Shown: positions 22,231-29,065, counted from the first letter of the stretch. The stretch: 64,000 nucleotides of DNA from a virus (IMGVR_UViG_3300040801_001224:248001-312000), one strand, 5' to 3'. Numbers and translations are program-made. Notes: generated from the sequence alone by a model not told the origin.

Positions 22231-22309
22231 TTGAAGTACCCTAGAAGCAAGGGAAACCAAGTCGGAGACATTTTATATGTTGGTCAGGCGACAGGCGAGG
22301 GTACTTCAA
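22231..22309 (+). ncRNA. Structured RNA closed by an 11-bp stem, upstream of the CheW-like gene
   Basis: TTGAAGTACCC (22231-22241) pairs perfectly with GGGTACTTCAA (22299-22309). Inside, ACCAA/TTGGT forms a second helix and the rest is purine-rich. It ends 19 nt before the CheW-like start, so it may be a cis-regulatory leader or a small RNA released by tRNA processing. Confidence 0.5.
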
Positions 22310-22328
22310 TTTTATATTAAGGTAGAAC

Positions 22329-22751
22329 ATGCAGATATTAACATTCATAGAAGACAGGGAAGCGTATGCCATTGACATAATGCAGGTCAAAGAAATTATA
22401 CGTTTAGATGAAAGTGCTGTGCGTCCTGTGCCTGGTGAAGGACCAGAGCATTATGGTTTAATGTATTTGCGTGAGACACCAATCAGTGTATTTAATGCCA
22501 ACATTGTGTTAGGATTAGCCGACACTGAAATAACAGATGAAACCCGTATTATTATATTGGAAGACGACGGACAGTTATATGGATTTTCATGTGACTCAAT
22601 ACGTGAAATATATCGGGTAGATGAAGGGGATATACAGAACCCTGTGGAACGTAGTAGATTTATACGTGGGGTTATATACTGTAAGGAACGTGATGAAACA
22701 GTCGTAATACTGGATCACGAAAACTTATTTGAATCCTTTTCAGAAAGATAA
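22329..22751 (+). CDS. CheW-like domain protein
   Basis: CheW links chemoreceptors to the kinase CheA. This 140-aa protein has the whole fold: ILTFIEDREAYAIDIMQVKEII (strand with the I-x-x-V-x-E-I-I motif), RPVPGEGPEHYGLMYLRETPISVFN (the P-G-x-x-x-G-x-x-x-x-R-x-x-x-x-P-V/I-x-D/N turn), then RIIILEDDGQLYGF and a C-terminal FIRGVIYCKE-x-x-x-VVILD repeat of the motif. Family length is normally 150-170 aa, so it is compact but complete. No receptor or CheA is nearby; it would have to join host arrays, possibly to bias motility. TAAGG lies before the start. Confidence 0.83.
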   Translation: MQILTFIEDREAYAIDIMQVKEIIRLDESAVRPVPGEGPEHYGLMYLRETPISVFNANIVLGLADTEITDETRIIILEDDGQLYGFSCDSIREIYRVDEGDIQNPVERSRFIRGVIYCKERDETVVILDHENLFESFSER

Positions 22752-22752
22752 T

Positions 22753-22809
22753 CGGGGTGTAGCTCAGTCTGGTAGTGTTCACTATTTGAGCAAATTTTTA
22801 CTCCGACCA
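22753..22809 (+). pseudogene. 57-nt tRNA-Pro remnant
   Basis: Keeps the 5' acceptor and D-arm start (CGGGGTG-TAGCTCAGTCTGGTAG) and a complementary 3' strand with ACCA (TACTCCG-ACCA), but the anticodon arm and T-arm are lost. The HNH endonuclease promoter abuts its CCA end. An intact tRNA-Pro follows the endonuclease. Confidence 0.6.
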
Positions 22810-22817
22810 GATAAATA
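22810..22817 (+). promoter_or_regulatory. Late promoter motif GATAAATA (leaderless type)
   Basis: Starts directly after the CCA of the tRNA-Pro remnant; five bases before the HNH ATG. Confidence 0.7.
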
Positions 22818-22822
22818 TATGT

Positions 22823-23422
22823 ATGGATTATAACGAATACATAAATGAAGATGGCACGTATACCTCTCCGAAAAACGGAAAAGTATATAAGTCAAAAAAA
22901 GCGTTAATATCGCATTTAAACTTTAAGAAATCTAAAACTACTGGATTCGCGGTAGTGAATAACACTAAAGTAAAATGTCAATATTGTGAGAAAGAAACTA
23001 CGCCACCGAATATTAAGAAGCATGAAGAATCATGTTATATGAATCCAAAAAATATTCGAGAATGTGTAGTTTGTGGGACGATCATTAAGAACAAGGAAAG
23101 TAAAGGAACTTGTTCACATGCTTGTTCAAACACGTATTACCGCCATGGTAAAGAAGGTGGAACGCAATATAAAACAGATGAAGAGCTTATATCAAGGAAT
23201 AGATATCAAGACCTTTGTTTTAGGCACCATGGTAAAGAATGTATCGTGTGTGGTGAAAAAAAGATTGTAGCGGCACACCATATAAACCACGACCACAATG
23301 ATAATCGTGTAGAAAATTTAGTTCCTCTATGTCCGACGCATCATCAGTACATACACAGTAGGTACGCAGATGAAGTACAACCATACATAGATGAATTTTT
23401 AGAAAAGTTAAACTCTCTGTAG
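22823..23422 (+). CDS. HNH homing endonuclease, 200 aa
   Basis: C-terminal HNH nuclease: CIVCGEKKIVAAHHINHDHNDNRVENL and CPTHHQYIHSRY supply the zinc ligands and the His-Asn-His residues. Upstream are two Cys-pair zinc modules (CQYCEK; CVVCGTIIK...CSHAC) for DNA binding. Its stop codon lies inside the acceptor of tRNA-Pro, and a tRNA-Pro remnant lies upstream, so it appears to have inserted at a tRNA-Pro locus. Confidence 0.83.
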   Translation: MDYNEYINEDGTYTSPKNGKVYKSKKALISHLNFKKSKTTGFAVVNNTKVKCQYCEKETTPPNIKKHEESCYMNPKNIRECVVCGTIIKNKESKGTCSHACSNTYYRHGKEGGTQYKTDEELISRNRYQDLCFRHHGKECIVCGEKKIVAAHHINHDHNDNRVENLVPLCPTHHQYIHSRYADEVQPYIDEFLEKLNSL

Positions 23423-23488
23423 TGTAGTCTGGTAACACCCATGCTTTGGGAGCATGTATCTCAAGTTCGAATCTTGACAGAGAGACCA
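23413..23488 (+). tRNA. tRNA-Pro (TGG)
   Basis: Acceptor CTCTCTG/CAGAGAG, ACCA end; stem CATGC/GCATG, loop TTTGGGA (TGG). The 5' ten bases overlap the HNH gene. Confidence 0.9.
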
Positions 23489-23495
23489 AAATTTA

Positions 23496-23572
23496 GGAAC
23501 GGTAGTTCAGTTGGTTAGAATACCGGCCTGTCACGCCGGGGGTCGCGGGTTCGAATCCCGTCCGTTCCGCCA
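23496..23572 (+). tRNA. tRNA-Asp (GTC), copy 2
   Basis: Acceptor GGAACGG/CCGTTCC, GCCA end; stem CCGGC/GCCGG, loop CTGTCAC (GTC). Differs in sequence from copy 1, so not a recent duplicate. Confidence 0.9.
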
Positions 23573-23599
23573 AATTTAACAACATAAGGAAATGAAACA

Positions 23600-23932
23600 A
23601 TGAAATAGACTAAACCAACATTACGTTTGTGGAAATGGGGAGAAGATAGATTTTCCCATCTTGGATACAAAATATTCACAGTGTTTTACTGTAAGTACTT
23701 TGACTTTTATATATTTAAATATCAACCAGGTGCCTATATACCAAAACACAAAGATCCAGGAAAATGGCATTACAGATTAAATTTTATATTTGGTGGTGAT
23801 GGCAAGTTTATATGTAAAGGTGCGTTAATAAACACCAAGTACATAACACTGTTTAGAGCGGACAAGTATTACCATAAGACAACACCAACTTCCACGACAC
23901 GTTATGTTGTAAGTTTTGGTCTAAAGTTTTGA
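23600..23932 (+). CDS. 2OG-Fe(II) oxygenase-like protein with in-frame amber at codon 3
   Basis: The double-stranded beta-helix core is visible: PKHKDPGKWHYRLNFIFGG (H-x-D iron ligands), then FICKG, LFRADKYYHKTTPTSTTRYVVSFG with the distal His and an Arg for 2-oxoglutarate. The best-placed ATG (23600, AAGGAA upstream) is followed by AAA and TAG before an otherwise open frame. Either TAG is a mutated CAG, translation starts at TTG 23627, or the amber is read through. At about 100-110 aa it is short for the family. Its stop overlaps the following tRNA-like gene. Confidence 0.6.
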
Positions 23933-23999
23933 GCCATTGAGGCCAGCCTAAGGATTCTAAACCCAGAAGGCGCCGGTTCAAGTCCGGCATGGCTCACCA
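23931..23999 (+). tRNA. Aberrant tRNA-like gene (TCT or CTA anticodon), 69 nt
   Basis: Acceptor GAGCCAT/ATGGCTC, T-arm GCCGG-TTCAAGT-CCGGC and ACCA end are perfect. The D-arm is reduced to AGG-CCAG-CCT and the anticodon stem is weak; the loop region ATTCTAAA reads either TCT (Arg) or CTA (amber) depending on register. Decayed or specialised. Confidence 0.55.
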
Positions 24000-24018
24000 A
24001 ATTGTATAAGGAATGATA

Positions 24019-24288
24019 ATGGATAAATCATACGATATTTTAATTTATGGGCGACCGGGTTGTCCTTTTTGTACCCGAGCAGTTCAATTTGCAGAAGGTA
24101 CATCAGAGTCAAATCCAAAGTTTAACTTTGAATACACTGATATCTGGAAAGAAGGCATCACAATGGAACACTTGAGTGAATGTGCAGGCAAAGATGTTAG
24201 AACAGTGCCACAGATATTTGCTAATGAAAAGCATGTTGGTGGCTGTGATGATTTTGAACGTTTCCTTATACAGGAAGATTTAATATAG
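24019..24288 (+). CDS. Glutaredoxin
   Basis: 89-aa thioredoxin-fold protein: GRPGCPFCTRAVQFA gives the CPFC active site, TVPQIF the cis-Pro loop and GGCDDF the glutathione-binding GG motif. Supplies electrons for ribonucleotide reductase or protein repair. ATG at 24019 has AAGGA 7 nt upstream. A second glutaredoxin is at 37875. Confidence 0.9.
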   Translation: MDKSYDILIYGRPGCPFCTRAVQFAEGTSESNPKFNFEYTDIWKEGITMEHLSECAGKDVRTVPQIFANEKHVGGCDDFERFLIQEDLI

Positions 24289-24297
24289 AATATTTGC

Positions 24298-24360
24298 TCC
24301 TCGTTAAACACTAAGGTACCTGATGCGAGGCGAAGGGTTCAATTCCCGGGTGAGGACGTT
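24298..24360 (+). ncRNA. Degenerate tRNA-like sequence
   Basis: T-arm-like GGG-TTCAATT-CCC and a short acceptor-like TCCTC/GAGGA, but the middle cannot form D and anticodon arms (CCTCG/CGAGG pairs instead). No CCA. Confidence 0.35.
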
Positions 24361-24399
24361 GCACAACTATCCTTGCCTAGTACCAGAGCAAATTTTTTG

Positions 24400-24626
24400 A
24401 TACTGAGATGTAAAAACATGCGTGACGAGAATCGCCCCTTAAATGGGCTTGGAGAGAGCGATTTCCCTTTCAGTATTAACTTTTTAATGCGTACAGACCT
24501 CAAAGGTGTACCGCTGAAGCTTGGTCCAAGTAGACACGTAGAGCTTCATGTTGACTGGGTGAGAGGCCCTTTGCGTTGTAGGTAGGGATGCGGCCACCGG
24601 CTTTGAGGAAACCTTCTACGCATTAA
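24400..24626 (+). ncRNA. Two-domain structured RNA (~230 nt)
   Basis: Domain 1: ATACTGA/TCAGTAT (24400-24406 with 24470-24476) around AATCGC/GCGATT and GCCC/GGGC. Domain 2: perfect 10-bp stem at 24484-24493 with 24617-24626, nested 8-bp CCTCAAAG/CTTTGAGG (24498-24505 with 24601-24608) and TGAAGCT/AGCTTCA. The long nested perfect stems argue for selection on structure. A 70-codon frame crosses it but looks incidental. Confidence 0.6.
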
Positions 24627-24637
24627 TTTATTTTATT

Positions 24638-24901
24638 ATGAAAGAAATATACTTAGTTATAGCAGGCGTTGACCATGGACACTCATTCCTCATGGGTGCC
24701 TTCCCGGACCGGGATGAAGCACAGCGTTTACTCAATGAATTGGAATTTCACCAGAAAGTGGGCGTGGCACCTTCTGACATGCCTTACAGAGCTAAGTATT
24801 TCGATTATGTCTATATACACGAAACAACGTTATATGACAATCGCAAGCAATTGGAAGATTCGGCACAAGAGTTCGAACCAATTCCACCTTTTAGAAAATA
24901 A
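24638..24901 (+). CDS. Hypothetical protein, 87 aa
   Basis: Begins 11 nt after the structured RNA with no clear ribosome binding site. Alpha/beta protein (IYLVIAGVDHGHSFLMGAF, then a DRDEAQRLLNEL helix) resembling small phage proteins of unknown function. Confidence 0.6.
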   Translation: MKEIYLVIAGVDHGHSFLMGAFPDRDEAQRLLNELEFHQKVGVAPSDMPYRAKYFDYVYIHETTLYDNRKQLEDSAQEFEPIPPFRK

Positions 24902-24906
24902 TTATT

Positions 24907-24984
24907 ACCCCTGTAGCTCAGTGGAATTAGAGCAAGCGGCTTCTACCCGCTCGGTCGGGAGTTCGAATCTCTCCGGGGGTGCCA
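24907..24984 (+). tRNA. tRNA-Arg (TCT)
   Basis: Acceptor ACCCCTG/CGGGGGT, GCCA end; stem AGCGG/CCGCT, loop CTTCTAC (TCT). Confidence 0.9.
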
Positions 24985-24992
24985 AACATTCA

Positions 24993-25000
24993 GATAAATA
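24993..25000 (+). promoter_or_regulatory. Late promoter motif GATAAATA
   Basis: Upstream of the lipoprotein gene, which has its own AAGGAGAA site, so a leadered late transcript. Confidence 0.6.
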
Positions 25001-25022
25001 TTAAAAACACAAGGAGAACGGC

Positions 25023-25928
25023 ATGAAACTAATCGTAATTTTATTCCTATCCTTATTCGTTGTATCCTGTGGGGGTGGAGGGAATAAGAGAGATGATACC
25101 AGACAGCCTCCAGTAATACCACCGCAGAAACCCTTTGTGGAAATATTTCCTGAATACAGGACTTATTTAAAAATGTATGGAACCCAGGATCAAATAAACA
25201 AAAACTCATGGGTATTCACAAGTCATAAAATCGACTATGAAGAATGTGAACGAAACGACACATCTCCCTGTCGGAAGACCAAAAAGCTATATTACTATGA
25301 CGCAAACCATGTTCCTGGTCGTGAAACAAAATGGACTTTTAACTTAACTGTTAATAAGTATAACATAATTGATCCACCTTACTGGATTATCATATTCCAA
25401 GATTGGTTCGATTATGATCCGAATGATTTTACTCCATCAGGCGCACAAGGCGGTAATCCACCATTTCAGACATTGAAGCTAAAAGAGTTTAGGGGTGCCT
25501 TACATTTAGGTGTGTTCAACAACAGGTGGCAATGGAACTATGACTATAACAATCCATATAATCCAACCGACCCAAGTGCCAATGACATTGACAAGCGACC
25601 AGTAAATGAACTAACAGGTTCCATACCGTTAGTCGTTGGAAGAACGTATCCAGTTGAAATAATCATTAGAGATGGCATAACACTTGAGCGTGGCAGTGTA
25701 CAGGTCAAGGTAAACGGTCGTCAGGTGAGCAACCAGTTTTACCGAACAAAGCCAGACAGATCTCCCCGCCCTGGTGCTGTTCAATTTGGACAATACTGGG
25801 ATAGAGAATACAATGGAAGAATTAATGGTTGTGTTGAAGCAACAGGCGAGTTAGAAAAGGACTGTAAGAGCAACACAGTAACTATAGAAAACTTCAGAGT
25901 ATTTGAGCGGAACGCTTTAACACAATAA
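25023..25928 (+). CDS. Lipoprotein with polysaccharide-lyase-like beta-jelly-roll
   Basis: Signal peptide II (MKLIVILFLSLFVVSCGGGG, lipobox VVSC) with a Gly run after the Cys, so an anchored surface or periplasmic protein. The rest is rich in Trp/Tyr and beta strands, with WIIIFQDWFDY, HLGVFNNRWQWNYDY and a C-terminal VQVKVNGRQ...GAVQFGQYWDREY...ITIENFRVF-type ending, reminiscent of alginate/glucuronan-lyase or concanavalin-like folds. Enzyme activity is a guess. Late-promoter driven with a strong AAGGAGAA site. Confidence 0.6.
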   Translation: MKLIVILFLSLFVVSCGGGGNKRDDTRQPPVIPPQKPFVEIFPEYRTYLKMYGTQDQINKNSWVFTSHKIDYEECERNDTSPCRKTKKLYYYDANHVPGRETKWTFNLTVNKYNIIDPPYWIIIFQDWFDYDPNDFTPSGAQGGNPPFQTLKLKEFRGALHLGVFNNRWQWNYDYNNPYNPTDPSANDIDKRPVNELTGSIPLVVGRTYPVEIIIRDGITLERGSVQVKVNGRQVSNQFYRTKPDRSPRPGAVQFGQYWDREYNGRINGCVEATGELEKDCKSNTVTIENFRVFERNALTQ

Positions 25929-25948
25929 AAAAACATAAGGAGAACGTG

Positions 25949-26398
25949 ATGTTCGACGAAAGCAAATTAGCCGAACTTAAAGAAGCTATTCAAAACTCAA
26001 GTAAGACTACAAAAGTTTATGTCGGTTCAGACAGCAAAAGAAACAAAGCAGGTAGAGTACGTTTCGCAACAATCGCAATTTTACATATAGATGGCAATAA
26101 GGGTGGACAAGTGTTTAGCTTTATTGATCATGAAATGGATTATTCTCCAAATAAAAATCCACGCTTACGTCTTGTTATGGAAGCTTACAGAGCGGCTGAT
26201 TTAGCGGCGGCTATCCTTCCTGAAGTTGGAGATCGTGACTTCGAAATACATCTTGACCTTAACTCTAATCCAGACTATAAGTCAAATACGGCTATACGTG
26301 AAGCGGCTGGTTATGTATTAGGTATGACTGGCATCAAACCAAAAATGAAGCCCCAGGCTTGGGCAGCCAGCCATTGTGCTGACGTATACACCAAATAA
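25949..26398 (+). CDS. YkuK/DUF458-like RNase-H-fold protein
   Basis: The pattern VYVGSDSKR...RFATIAILHID, IHLDLN, then AAGYVLGMTG and KPQAWAASHCAD-x-x-TK fits the YkuK (DUF458) family, which has an RNase H-like fold; Asp in GSDS, Asp in HLDL and Asp in the last helix could bind metal. Biochemical role unproven. Start at 25949 with AAGGAG 8 nt upstream; coupled in expression to the lipoprotein. Confidence 0.75.
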   Translation: MFDESKLAELKEAIQNSSKTTKVYVGSDSKRNKAGRVRFATIAILHIDGNKGGQVFSFIDHEMDYSPNKNPRLRLVMEAYRAADLAAAILPEVGDRDFEIHLDLNSNPDYKSNTAIREAAGYVLGMTGIKPKMKPQAWAASHCADVYTK

Positions 26399-26420
26399 TT
26401 GTTTGTATTGAAGTCTAAGT

Positions 26421-26428
26421 GATAAATA
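26421..26428 (+). promoter_or_regulatory. Late promoter motif GATAAATA (leaderless type)
   Basis: Five bases before ATG 26434 of the GIY-YIG gene. Confidence 0.7.
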
Positions 26429-26433
26429 AAAGT

Positions 26434-27186
26434 ATGGACAAACCATATCACTACGTTTATCGCATCACAAATCTCCTGGAGTCAAAACATTATTATGGCT
26501 CCAGGAGTTCGATAAATAAACCACATGAAGATCTTGGAGTTGTGTATTTTTCGTCAAGTAGTGACGAGCAGTTCAAGAAGCTTCAGGTGTCACAGCCAGA
26601 AATATTTAAATATAAGGTAATAAAATCATTTAGTAGCAGAGAGGATGCGATTTTATTTGAAATAAAGTTACATAAAAGATTCAATGTCAGTAGTGAAGAC
26701 AAGTTCTATAACAAAGCAATTCAGTTGACTTCTGGTTTCAGTAACTACGGAAATAAAGAGATAGGAGACAAAATTTCCGACAAAGCCATCGGCCGTTTTA
26801 AGGGGCAAACTTATGAAGAAATTTACGGTGAAAACAAAGCAACAGAACTAAGGAAATTGCGTTCTGAAAACATGAAAAGTCATTTGAAACAAAATCCAGG
26901 AATCAGAGACGGTGAAAAAAATCCAAATTATGGAAAAAAATGGAATGATGAAAAACGAAAAAAAATGTCTAAAAGACAACAGGGTGAAAACCACACTCAA
27001 TATGGTTACTTTTGGGTTACAGATGGCAAAATAAATAAAAAATTACCGCCGAACTCTGAAATACCCAACGGCTTCACAAAGGGAAGAACTTGGCCTATTA
27101 CACAATGTCCTCACTGTGGTTACGAAGGCCGTGGACCAAATATGAAAAGAATACACTTTGATAGATGTGAAGACAAAAATAAATAA
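26434..27186 (+). CDS. GIY-YIG-like homing endonuclease with NUMOD3 and zinc finger
   Basis: N-terminal HYVYRITNLLESKHYYGSRSS is the GIY-YIG core (here VYR...YYG), followed by a VYFSSSSDEQ turn and ILFEIKLHKRFN with the metal-binding Glu. NUMOD3-like repeats (GEKNPNYGKKWNDEKRKKMS) come next and a C-terminal CPHCGYEGRGPNMKRIHFDRC zinc finger. The GTG at 26419 is rejected because it overlaps the promoter. Confidence 0.75.
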   Translation: MDKPYHYVYRITNLLESKHYYGSRSSINKPHEDLGVVYFSSSSDEQFKKLQVSQPEIFKYKVIKSFSSREDAILFEIKLHKRFNVSSEDKFYNKAIQLTSGFSNYGNKEIGDKISDKAIGRFKGQTYEEIYGENKATELRKLRSENMKSHLKQNPGIRDGEKNPNYGKKWNDEKRKKMSKRQQGENHTQYGYFWVTDGKINKKLPPNSEIPNGFTKGRTWPITQCPHCGYEGRGPNMKRIHFDRCEDKNK

Positions 27187-27284
27187 TTGCCCAATTAAGG
27201 GCGGGGGTCGTTTACACCAAACACCTTGAATGGTGACGGCCGGGGCATTGAAGGGGTGTCTGTACAAAGCCCTTCGCACTTTCT
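27187..27284 (+). ncRNA. Structured spacer before tRNA-Val
   Basis: GCCC/GGGC hairpin, GGTCGT/ACGGCC around an ACC/GGT core, and GAAGGG/CCCTTC: three stems in 95 nt and no ORF. Confidence 0.4.
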
Positions 27285-27359
27285 AGTCCGGTAGCTCAGA
27301 GGCAGAGCACCTCGTTTACACCGAGGGGGTCGGGATCTCGGAATTCCCCCGGACTACCA
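27285..27359 (+). tRNA. tRNA-Val (TAC)
   Basis: Acceptor AGTCCGG/CCGGACT, ACCA end; stem CCTCG/CGAGG, loop TTTACAC (TAC). The T-loop (CTCGGAA) departs from TTC-x-A. Confidence 0.87.
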
Positions 27360-27367
27360 ATTTTTAC

Positions 27368-27375
27368 GATAAATA
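27368..27375 (+). promoter_or_regulatory. Late promoter motif GATAAATA (leaderless type)
   Basis: Five bases before ATG 27381; the alternative ATG at 27375 overlaps the motif itself. Confidence 0.7.
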
Positions 27376-27380
27376 TGAGC

Positions 27381-27977
27381 ATGAATACTCCTAACACCAT
27401 ACTGTGTATGTTTTCCGGTGGATTAGATTCCACTGGCATGCTCTACCGTCTATTAACAGATCCAGAGTATGGTGAGTATAATATACATGTTCACCACGTC
27501 AAGATGTGTAATAGAGAAAACCGCCAACAAGCAGAGTCGATTGCTGTTGAAAACATTATTGGATGGTTTCACAATAACGGCATGTCTAATTTTAGATATA
27601 CTGAAAACACCATTGATTTTGAATTCCTTAAACATGGAAACTTTCCCTGGGATTCGGATGTTACTAATTTTGTTGCCGGTAATATCGTTAAGAATAAGAA
27701 AAATACTTATAAGTATATCGCTTTTGGTAGAACTAAAAACGATACAAACAGGACTATTACGTCATTATCAAATGACATATTAGAAGGCGTCCTGAGAGGC
27801 CGTCCTGTTGAAAAAATATATCCTATAACTGACCTAACAAAGGAAGAGTTATGGGATTACCTTCCTGAGGAATTGCGGGAATACACGTGGTCATGCCGAC
27901 GCCCCAAATATATTGACGGTGTCCCTACAGCATGTGGTCGCTGTGTTCCCTGCAAAGATCTAAAACATATCAAATAA
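27381..27977 (+). CDS. queC: QueC-like 7-cyano-7-deazaguanine (preQ0) synthase
   Basis: QueC turns carboxy-deazaguanine into preQ0 using ATP and ammonia. The PP-loop SGGLDSTGML is at the N-terminus, AFGRTKND is the second nucleotide motif, and the C-terminal SC...CGRCVPC gives four zinc-ligand cysteines. At 198 aa it is slightly short for QueC. Together with QueE it makes preQ0 for phage DNA or tRNA modification. Late leaderless expression of this gene, versus sigma70-type expression of queE, is unexpected for one pathway. Confidence 0.8.
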   Translation: MNTPNTILCMFSGGLDSTGMLYRLLTDPEYGEYNIHVHHVKMCNRENRQQAESIAVENIIGWFHNNGMSNFRYTENTIDFEFLKHGNFPWDSDVTNFVAGNIVKNKKNTYKYIAFGRTKNDTNRTITSLSNDILEGVLRGRPVEKIYPITDLTKEELWDYLPEELREYTWSCRRPKYIDGVPTACGRCVPCKDLKHIK

Positions 27978-27982
27978 ATTAT

Positions 27983-28056
27983 CCCCCGGCCAACTGGATG
28001 GAGCTCTGGCTACGAACTAGATGTGCGTGTAGGTTCGAATCCTACCTGGGGGGCCA
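27983..28056 (+). tRNA. tRNA-Arg (ACG)
   Basis: Acceptor CCCCCGG/CTGGGGG, GCCA end; stem TCTGG/CTAGA, loop CTACGAA (ACG, needs A34 deamination to read CGN broadly). Confidence 0.88.
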
Positions 28057-28062
28057 AACAAT

Positions 28063-28139
28063 GCTGTCGTAGCCCAATTGGCAGAGGCGTGGGATTCAAA
28101 ATCCCAATGTTGTGAGTTCGACTCTCACCGACAGTACCA
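28063..28139 (+). tRNA. tRNA-Leu-like (CAA) with short variable arm
   Basis: Acceptor GCTGTCG/CGACAGT, ACCA end; stem TGGGA/TCCCA, loop TTCAAAA (CAA). The variable region is only about 5 nt, so this is a class I body with a Leu anticodon, contrary to the class II form expected for bacterial Leu. Confidence 0.8.
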
Positions 28140-28145
28140 AACAAT

Positions 28146-28235
28146 GCCTAGGTGGTGGAATTCTGGTATACACATCGGGTTTAAATTTCGACGGCTGTAA
28201 TGGCCATGAGGGTTCGAGTCCCTCCCTAGGCACCA
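28146..28235 (+). tRNA. tRNA-Leu (TAA), copy 1
   Basis: Class II: acceptor GCCTAGG/CCTAGGC, ACCA end; loop TTTAAAT (TAA), long variable arm, T-arm GAGGG-TTCGAGT-CCCTC. Confidence 0.87.
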
Positions 28236-28238
28236 ATC

Positions 28239-28267
28239 TTGACACAACCACTCTTTTCCTGTACAAT
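28239..28267 (+). promoter_or_regulatory. Sigma70-like phage promoter
   Basis: TTGACA-17-TACAAT with CAACCACTCTTTT; immediately after tRNA-Leu. Confidence 0.88.
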
Positions 28268-28296
28268 ATAAACACAGTAAAAATATAGGTGAAACT

Positions 28297-28584
28297 ATGA
28301 AACTTAATATCCCACATTGTGGGCAAAAATTAGAATTAATAAACGGGAGGGATGTATTAATGGAAATAATAGAAAAGTCCTGGTTCAAGAGGCGTAAACC
28401 AACACAGGAGCCCAGGCCAGTAGACATAAGATTAGATGAATTTGAACAGGTACACAACCACTTGTGTATGATGTATGTTAAATTTGATAACGGTGCTGAA
28501 GCAGAATTTGTAGCACGAGTCATATACAATGACATGCAGGATGAGTGGATTGTGGATGCTGGGCATGTGGCAGTGAGATTATGA
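28297..28584 (+). CDS. Hypothetical protein, 95 aa
   Basis: AGGTGAA site before the start. Small mixed alpha/beta protein (MMYVKFDNGAEAEFVARVIYND near the C-terminus). Unknown. Confidence 0.6.
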   Translation: MKLNIPHCGQKLELINGRDVLMEIIEKSWFKRRKPTQEPRPVDIRLDEFEQVHNHLCMMYVKFDNGAEAEFVARVIYNDMQDEWIVDAGHVAVRL

Positions 28585-28644
28585 GGACACAAATGAATGA
28601 GACACAAGGAATATGTATTAGGTGCCCTAACCCACGCATTATTA

Positions 28645-28652
28645 GATAAATA
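28645..28652 (+). promoter_or_regulatory. Late promoter motif GATAAATA (leaderless type)
   Basis: Five bases before ATG 28658. Confidence 0.75.
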
Positions 28653-28657
28653 GTATT

Positions 28658-29065
28658 ATGAAAGTCAACGATATAATTAAAGAAGGTACTGAAATATTCA
28701 TCAACGGTGAAGACAATGCGTTTGCCAAGCGTATGTATGGTGGTCCGGAAAAAGGCGCCATTGTTAAAATGTTTGTCACACAGGATGAATGGGAAGATAT
28801 CCGAAAGAAACAAGCCAATGATGAAATTGGTTCTTATGATATTGCCAGTGCTGAAACGATTATATCTGATTTAGAGAATCAGGGCTATGGCATCGAGTGG
28901 CCAACATCAGCAAGCCTAAACCAATCAGCCCGAGACCTAGAACGTCTATCACAGGATCCACGTTACAAAGGCAACCAATATGGCCTTGGCATGGAAGACG
29001 AAGTAGCACAGCTACGTGATAGAGCCCGCAAGTTAGCCCGCCAGTCAATTAAACCGGTTGACTAA
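28658..29065 (+). CDS. Putative internal virion protein with capsid-targeting-like N-terminus, 135 aa
   Basis: N-terminus MKVNDIIKE ends in I-K-E, a T4 gp21-type cleavage site, and matches the start of five other proteins here. The rest is charged and helical (C-terminal VAQLRDRARKLARQSIKP is basic, as in DNA-binding internal proteins). Late, leaderless. Function unknown. Confidence 0.6.
   Translation: MKVNDIIKEGTEIFINGEDNAFAKRMYGGPEKGAIVKMFVTQDEWEDIRKKQANDEIGSYDIASAETIISDLENQGYGIEWPTSASLNQSARDLERLSQDPRYKGNQYGLGMEDEVAQLRDRARKLARQSIKPVD

Noticed and set aside
24373-24585. 70-codon ORF across the two-domain RNA
   Set aside because: No ribosome binding site and its codons run through long perfect stems; RNA structure explains the sequence better.
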